A stretch of DNA of 10,248 nucleotides from positions 1 to 10,248 of the forward strand of contig UQQA01000088.1 of assembly GCA_900543105.1 (NCBI GenBank), in the 5' to 3' direction. This document shows positions 5,980 to 10,248 of this stretch, piece after piece; within the stretch, counting starts at the first letter, position 1, and each line of letters begins with the position of its first letter. The translations under genes were made by a program, and so were the position numbers. This DNA comes from an uncultured Ruminococcus sp. Its GTDB lineage: Bacteria > Bacillota > Clostridia > Oscillospirales > Ruminococcaceae. The notes under the pieces are model-generated. The model did not search any database and was not told the origin of the DNA. It saw only the letters and a program-made list of their open reading frames with translations.

Positions 5980-6912
5980 ATGTCAGAAAAAACTTCAGAA
6001 CGCACGAAAAAGCCGAAAAAGGAAAAGATCGTTCTCACAAAAGCCGACAGAAAACGCAAAGTCAGGAACTCCTTTATCGCTTATGCAATGCTTTTGCCTG
6101 CGTTCATATTTCTTGTAATGTTTACACTTTATCCGATAGGAAACAGTATATGGTCAAGCTTTTTCAGGGACAACCTTTCGGTGATAACTCCGCAGTTCAT
6201 CGGCTTGAAAAACTATACGGGACTTGCAAAGGACGCTGTTTTTATACAGTCGTTCAAAAATAATCTGCTTATTGCTGCAGTGACCGTTCCCGTGAGCATC
6301 GCGCTGTCGGTCGCAATGGCTGTTTTCACAGACAAGATACGCTTCGGCAAAGGCTTCGCACGAACAGCGTTCTTTTACCCGACTATCCTGCCGATGGTCG
6401 CGGTTGCGAATATTTGGCTTTTCATCTACACGCCAAGCTATGGACTTCTCGGACAGCTCGGCTCGAACCTGCGTGTGCTTACCGACCCGAAGACGGCTGT
6501 ATGGGGCATTATCGTGATGCTTATCTGGAAGCAGGCAGGTTATCTGATGATATTCTATATTTCGGGTTTGCAGGGCATCTCGGAAGAACTGTACGAAGCC
6601 GCAAAGCTGGACGGAGCTTCACCGATGCAGGTGTTTCGCTCGATAACATGGCCGATGCTCCGCCCGACGACGATATATGTTTCGATAATCTCACTCACGA
6701 ACGCTTATAAAATGGTAGATCACCTTTACATTATGACAAAGGGCGGTCCGAACAACACCACGAATATGCTTCTCTACTACATTTTCCAGACGGGCTTTGA
6801 CTTCTGGGACGCAGGCAGAGCTTCCGCAATGACAGTCGTTCTTGTAGTGATGCTGCTCGTGATCACGGGCGTTCAGTTCTTTGTGCAGGACAGAAACACC
6901 TTTTACAGTTAA
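5980..6912 (+). CDS. UgpA-like ABC permease subunit
   Basis: Membrane subunit of the importer, binding-protein-dependent transport (MalF/UgpA) family. From this ATG it has 310 residues: a Lys/Arg-rich cytoplasmic tail (1-29), then a first helix (FIAYAMLLPAFIFLVMF) and about five more. The EAA loop that contacts the ATPase is clear: EELYEAAKLDGASPM with the EAA core at 206-212. The PNNTTNMLLYYIFQTGF segment near the end is typical of the family. The frame is open back to a TTG at 5887, but those 31 residues are Cys-rich and unlike a permease N-terminus, so the ATG at 5980 is preferred although its ribosome binding site is weak. It pairs with the gene 13 bp downstream to form the heterodimeric channel. 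No ATPase gene follows, so a shared MsmK/UgpC-type ATPase from elsewhere is expected. Confidence 0.9.
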   Translation: MSEKTSERTKKPKKEKIVLTKADRKRKVRNSFIAYAMLLPAFIFLVMFTLYPIGNSIWSSFFRDNLSVITPQFIGLKNYTGLAKDAVFIQSFKNNLLIAAVTVPVSIALSVAMAVFTDKIRFGKGFARTAFFYPTILPMVAVANIWLFIYTPSYGLLGQLGSNLRVLTDPKTAVWGIIVMLIWKQAGYLMIFYISGLQGISEELYEAAKLDGASPMQVFRSITWPMLRPTTIYVSIISLTNAYKMVDHLYIMTKGGPNNTTNMLLYYIFQTGFDFWDAGRASAMTVVLVVMLLVITGVQFFVQDRNTFYS

Positions 6913-6925
6913 GGAGTAAAATTTT

Positions 6926-7849
6926 ATGTCAAATGAAAAAACAGCGGTAAAGCCGCTATCAATACGCATTTCGGAACGCTTGCGTGAAATGAGAGCCGAG
7001 CGTGAAGCGGAAAAGGCTCAGCCGATGAAGAAATTCGAGGTAACGCCGTTCGTTGTGATATCTTATATAGTAATGTTTGCGTTTGCAGTCGTTACCCTCG
7101 TTCCGTTTATATGGCTCGTGAAAACAGCACTTGTTCCGCAGTCGGATGCGCTCAGGCTTTTCCATATCTCGGCGCTCACGCTCGATAATGTAAAAGCTAT
7201 CCTTGATTCTGCGCCGTTCGGACAGTATTATGTGAACACTATAGTAATGGTGGCGGCTGTGCTTTTTGTGCAGTTCATTTCGATAACGCTCGCAGGCTAT
7301 GCTTTTGCGAGAATTGATTTCTACGGAAAAAATGTCCTCTTTATGCTTTTCCTAACGCAGATGATGGTTTCGGCGGACGTTCTCATTATGCCGAACTATA
7401 AGTTCATCAGCAGTCTTGGTCTTTCCGACACAAGAATAGGCGTTATCCTGCCGTTTTTCGCTTCGGCAATGGGGATCCTTATGATGCGCCAGACGGTCAG
7501 AACGATTCCGTATGAGCTTGAAGAAGCCGCAAAGATCGACGGCTGCGGAAAGCTTCGTATGCTCACTTCGATATATGTTCCGCTGCTGAAACCCGTTTAT
7601 ATCGCATTCGGACTTGTTTCCGCTTCGTACCAGTGGAACAACTTCCTCTGGCCGCTCGTAATGATAAACTCCGAGAGCAAGCGTCCGCTCACGCTCGGTC
7701 TTGCAATCTTCGCGATGTCAGCCGAAACGGGAGCAAACTGGAGCGCTGCCTGCGCGGCTACGCTCATAGTTGTTGCGCCTCTGCTCATCATTTTCATCAT
7801 CTTCCAGAGGCAGTTTATGCAGAGCTTTGCAACTTCGGGAATAAAATAA
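6926..7849 (+). CDS. UgpE-like ABC permease subunit
   Basis: Second membrane subunit, MalG/UgpE family, 307 residues against about 280 for E. coli UgpE. The excess is a charged N-terminal tail of about 38 residues (ERLREMRAEREAEK at 17-30, likely helical). Six hydrophobic helices follow, the first near residues 41-66. The EAA loop is YELEEAAKIDGCGKLRM with its core at 200-206, matching that of the UgpA-like partner. The chain ends in FQRQFMQSFATSGIK, the usual MalG-type C-terminus. It is translated from AAGGAG at 6911-6916, which overlaps the stop of the gene before, so the two are almost certainly co-translated. The next gene starts 10 bp after the stop. Confidence 0.92.
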   Translation: MSNEKTAVKPLSIRISERLREMRAEREAEKAQPMKKFEVTPFVVISYIVMFAFAVVTLVPFIWLVKTALVPQSDALRLFHISALTLDNVKAILDSAPFGQYYVNTIVMVAAVLFVQFISITLAGYAFARIDFYGKNVLFMLFLTQMMVSADVLIMPNYKFISSLGLSDTRIGVILPFFASAMGILMMRQTVRTIPYELEEAAKIDGCGKLRMLTSIYVPLLKPVYIAFGLVSASYQWNNFLWPLVMINSESKRPLTLGLAIFAMSAETGANWSAACAATLIVVAPLLIIFIIFQRQFMQSFATSGIK

Positions 7850-7859
7850 GGAGGACAAA

Positions 7860-8660
7860 ATGTATAATATCAGCACATATCCTCTCGGCGGGAAAAAGCT
7901 TGTTGATTTCGCCGATGAGTTAAAGAAAAGCAAGCTTGAAGATATCGGTTTCGAGCTTTTTTATGACAATATCCCTTTTCACAAGGCAAAGGCTTACAAG
8001 CGTTTTCTGAAAGGAATAAAGCTCGGTATGCACTGCCCTATGGAGGACTGCTGTCTGCTTGCGCCGAAAGGTTCAGCGGAGCTTAAATACACACTCGAAA
8101 AGCACAGGGAATGTTTCGCCCTTGCGGAAAAGCTTGGCGCAGAGTATGCCGTTATCCACACGAACAGCCTTTCTCCGAGAAATGAGAAAGAGATCATTGA
8201 GCAGAGGGCGATCTTACCCGAACGAATGGCTGTGATCGCCGAAGAAGCGGAGGAGTACGATCTTCGCATTGCGGTTGAAAATGTTGGCTTCAAATTCAAT
8301 AACAGCCTTGTCGCAGAGTATGACGATTTCGTTTCGCTTGCGGAAAATGCCGACCTTGATTTTCTTATCGATATCGGTCACGCGAACGCGAACGGCTGGG
8401 ATATTCCCACGCTGATAAACAAGCTTGGAAAGAGGATAGTCGGTTTCCATTTTCACGATAATGACGGCGTGAGCGACAGCCATTCACCGATAGAGAGCGG
8501 CACGGCTGACTGGAACGGAATTTTTGAGGCGATAAAAAAGTCAGCGCCGAATGCTGACAGAACTATTGAATATGCTGCCGCTTACACTGACGATATAATT
8601 CTCGGGATAAAGCTGCTCAAAGCGCGCTTGGATAATGTTTCACCGAAAGGAAAAGCCTGA
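7860..8660 (+). CDS. Sugar-phosphate isomerase/epimerase-like TIM barrel
   Basis: 266-residue protein of the xylose isomerase-like TIM-barrel / AP endonuclease 2 superfamily, which holds metal-dependent sugar isomerases and epimerases. Candidate metal and active-site residues occur in the expected order at strand ends: H58, H100 (YAVIH), E140 (IAVEN), D171 and H174 (LIDIGHANANGWD), H199 and D202 (HFHDND), H208 (SDSHSP) and E237 (TIEYA). There is no signal peptide, so it acts in the cytoplasm. AAGGAGG lies about 5 bp before the ATG. Its position right behind the permeases and ahead of a phosphatase suggests that it converts the imported compound or its product. The exact reaction cannot be read from sequence, and a DNA-repair role (endonuclease IV) is unlikely given the operon. 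Confidence 0.85.
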   Translation: MYNISTYPLGGKKLVDFADELKKSKLEDIGFELFYDNIPFHKAKAYKRFLKGIKLGMHCPMEDCCLLAPKGSAELKYTLEKHRECFALAEKLGAEYAVIHTNSLSPRNEKEIIEQRAILPERMAVIAEEAEEYDLRIAVENVGFKFNNSLVAEYDDFVSLAENADLDFLIDIGHANANGWDIPTLINKLGKRIVGFHFHDNDGVSDSHSPIESGTADWNGIFEAIKKSAPNADRTIEYAAAYTDDIILGIKLLKARLDNVSPKGKA

Positions 8661-8664
8661 AAAA

Positions 8665-9318
8665 ATGAACAGAATTGATGTTGAAAGCATAATTTTTGAC
8701 CTTGACGGAACGCTGTGGGACAGTGCGGACAATGTTGCCGCTTCGTGGAATATTGCGGTGAAGAAAATTGATATTCCGTGCCTTGACAGCGTTGAGATAA
8801 CGGGAGAGGAGCTTCGCCGTGCAATGGGAAAGCCGATGGACGAGCTTGCCCGTCACTTTTTTCCGATGCTGCCCGAGGACAGACAGATGAAGCTTCTTGA
8901 CAAATGTATGCAGACGGAAAATGAATATGTTGCCGAGCATGGCGGAAGGCTTTACGAAAATGAAGAATCCGTGCTGAAAGCGCTCTCGGAAAAGCATCGG
9001 CTTTTTATCGTCAGCAATTGCCAGAAAGGCTATATCGAGGCATTTTTACAGGCAAGCGGATTCGGAAATTTCTTCTCGGGTTTTCTCTGCTGGGGAGATA
9101 CGGGAGTTCAGAAGAGCATAACGATACGTCTGCTTATGGAAAAGCACGGCTGTACAAGTGCGGCTTATGTCGGTGATACCGACGGTGACTGCAAGGCTTC
9201 GTTCAAGGCGGCTGTACCGTTCGTACACGCGGCTTACGGCTTCGGGAGCATCTCCGATGAAGGTCTTGTTGCGGCTTCGGCGGAAAGCTTTGAAAAGCTT
9301 GCGGAAATTTTTGCATAA
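8665..9318 (+). CDS. HAD-family phosphatase (phosphoglycolate phosphatase-like)
   Basis: 217-residue cytoplasmic haloacid-dehalogenase hydrolase. All four motifs are present: I, FDLDGTLWDS with nucleophile D12 and acid D14; II, IVSNCQ with S117; III, K150 in GDTGVQKS; IV, VGDTDGDCKAS with D171 and D175 for Mg2+. A helical C1-type cap lies between motifs I and II (about residues 20-90), as in Gph/PGMB-like enzymes, so small phosphorylated metabolites are the likely substrates. Phosphatase is favoured over beta-phosphoglucomutase. I chose the ATG at 8665, 4 bp after the previous stop, because the frame's earlier ATG at 8635 adds only MFHRKEKPEK before the conserved first strand and overlaps the upstream gene. 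The ribosome binding site AAAGGA is inside that gene's 3' end. Inferred role: removing phosphate from the imported or isomerised compound. Confidence 0.88.
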   Translation: MNRIDVESIIFDLDGTLWDSADNVAASWNIAVKKIDIPCLDSVEITGEELRRAMGKPMDELARHFFPMLPEDRQMKLLDKCMQTENEYVAEHGGRLYENEESVLKALSEKHRLFIVSNCQKGYIEAFLQASGFGNFFSGFLCWGDTGVQKSITIRLLMEKHGCTSAAYVGDTDGDCKASFKAAVPFVHAAYGFGSISDEGLVAASAESFEKLAEIFA

Positions 9319-9329
9319 TTATACTAATC

Positions 9330-9358
9330 TTGCAAAATTTCTTTTGATGTGGTATAAT
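9330..9358 (+). promoter_or_regulatory. Promoter of the response-regulator gene
   Basis: TTGCAA (9330-9335), a 17-bp spacer and a perfect TATAAT (9353-9358) with TGG before it (extended -10). The ATG is 35 bp downstream and AAGGAAG is at 9380-9386. The regulator therefore has its own transcript even though it directly follows the operon, and I see no terminator after the HAD gene. Confidence 0.85.
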
Positions 9359-9393
9359 GCATACAAAATATACCGCAAAAAGGAAGTATCGCA

Positions 9394-10152
9394 ATGTACA
9401 GTATTCTTATCGCAGATGATGACTATTATCAGGGCGTAAGATATATGAATATGGAAATATGGGGAAAATTCGGCTTCGAGGTCGCTGCGGCTGTGCAGAC
9501 CGAGCGGCAGGCTGCCGATTTTCTCAAAAAGAACGGTGCCGATCTCGTTCTGACTGAGGTGAACCGTCCCCAGCTTGACGGGATAAGGCTTGCGCAGGAG
9601 ATAAAGCGGCTGTACGGCGGCACTTGCGTGGTATTTTTCAGCCAGCGCCCCGATTTTGAAGCGGCACGAAAGGGAATGAGGCTCGGCGTTCTCGACTACA
9701 TATTGAAACCCGTGGACGAAAGGGAGCTTTCGCAGATGCTTTCGAGGGTAAAGGCTCGGCTTGATGCCGAAAAAGGCGGTGTTTTGTGTGAGCAGGCGGA
9801 AAATGTCCTCAAAAGCATCGGAAAAGGCTCGGAAAGCAGGTTTATACGCACAGTTTCGGCGTATTTGTGCGATAATATCTACCAATTCGTGACGATGAGC
9901 GACGCTGCCGAGTTTATGAACCTCAACAAAGACTATTTCGGAAAAAGCTTCATAAAAGAAACGGGGATAACGTTCGGTGAGTTTTACAGCCGTCTGCGCA
10001 TAGAGTTTGCAAAGTCACTTTTGGAAAAGGGAACGCTGCGCAATTATGAAATTTCCGAAAAGCTCGGTTTCGGCGACCCCGATTATTTCACGAAAAAATT
10101 CAAGGAAGTGACGGGAATAACTCCGTCCGAATACAAGGCTTCCATAAAATGA
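9394..10152 (+). CDS. AraC-type response regulator with Asp-to-Glu receiver
   Basis: 252-residue YesN-like regulator: an N-terminal receiver domain (1-120) and a C-terminal AraC-type double helix-turn-helix (about 155-252, with NKDYFGKSF and the closing signature GFGDPDYFTKKFKEVTGITPSEY). In the receiver, the acidic pocket D8-D10 and K105 (YILKPVD) are kept and S83 sits at the Thr/Ser switch, but the strand that should carry the phosphorylated Asp reads DLVLTEVNRPQLDG. The acceptor is therefore E55 (codon GAG), not Asp. Asp-to-Glu sometimes mimics the phosphorylated state, so this regulator may be permanently active or respond to something other than a kinase. No histidine kinase gene is visible in the window. 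The best guess at its target is the adjacent importer operon. Family call certain; target and mode inferred. Confidence 0.9.
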   Translation: MYSILIADDDYYQGVRYMNMEIWGKFGFEVAAAVQTERQAADFLKKNGADLVLTEVNRPQLDGIRLAQEIKRLYGGTCVVFFSQRPDFEAARKGMRLGVLDYILKPVDERELSQMLSRVKARLDAEKGGVLCEQAENVLKSIGKGSESRFIRTVSAYLCDNIYQFVTMSDAAEFMNLNKDYFGKSFIKETGITFGEFYSRLRIEFAKSLLEKGTLRNYEISEKLGFGDPDYFTKKFKEVTGITPSEYKASIK

Positions 10153-10181
10153 CCGTCGAAAAAGTGTATTATTGAAAAATG

Positions 10182-10210
10182 TTGCACAAAATCAAAGTTT
10201 ACGTTAATTC
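10182..10210 (+). promoter_or_regulatory. Weak promoter candidate at the right edge
   Basis: TTGCAC (10182-10187), 17 bp, TAATTC (10205-10210). The -10 box is poor (no TATAAT-like core) and the downstream gene is outside the window. The last 96 bases hold no coding start or terminator I can defend. Confidence 0.25.
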
Positions 10211-10248
10211 TGAAAGAATTTCGCTTTGTTTAAAGGGTGGTGGGTGTC

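Noticed and set aside
8635..8664. Earlier ATG for the HAD phosphatase overlapping the previous gene
   Set aside because: It adds only ten charged residues before the first conserved strand; the ATG at 8665 gives the usual HAD N-terminus.

Overview
The window looks like chromosomal DNA of a low-to-mid-GC Gram-positive anaerobe, probably a Ruminococcus-like member of the Oscillospiraceae (Clostridia). The grounds are a Gram-positive-style lipoprotein sugar-type ABC importer with no dedicated ATPase, a YesN-like response regulator, strong AGGAGG-type ribosome binding sites, sigma-A promoters with 17-bp spacers, and the overall codon style. The genus is an inference from style, not from a marker gene.

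Left part (1-1250): a soluble GAF-GGDEF diguanylate cyclase with its own promoter, ending at a bidirectional terminator shared with the convergent fic gene. Middle part (1245-3930): three minus-strand genes, a short Fic-domain AMP-transferase with a C-terminal SxxxEG autoinhibitory motif, a very small C39-like/papain-like cysteine peptidase, and an MFS transporter. This part is littered with a fold-back intergenic repeat of about 105 bp: two complete copies (2367-2470 and 3826-3930), one copy cut by the window edge (about 1-81) and one half copy (about 1922-1957). The half copy and the copy at 3826-3930 share a perfect 33-bp direct repeat, which brackets the peptidase and MFS genes.

Right part (4277-10152): after a 610-bp gene-free stretch with a clear promoter comes a plus-strand cluster: UgpB-like lipoprotein, UgpA-like and UgpE-like permeases, a TIM-barrel sugar-phosphate isomerase/epimerase-like protein and a HAD phosphatase. 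The logical reading is import of a glycerol-phosphate or other small phosphorylated or polyol/sugar compound, followed by isomerisation and dephosphorylation inside the cell. The ATPase is missing and is presumably shared and encoded elsewhere. Next comes a response regulator with an AraC-type output under its own promoter. Its receiver has Glu where the phosphorylated Asp normally sits, and no histidine kinase is seen.

The items most worth a second look are the Asp-to-Glu receiver next to this transport/catabolic cluster, the covarying fold-back repeat family with promoter-like ends, and a frameshifted antisense mini-gene with an excellent ribosome binding site lying between the binding protein and its permeases. 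I see no rRNA, tRNA, CRISPR array, transposase or phage gene.
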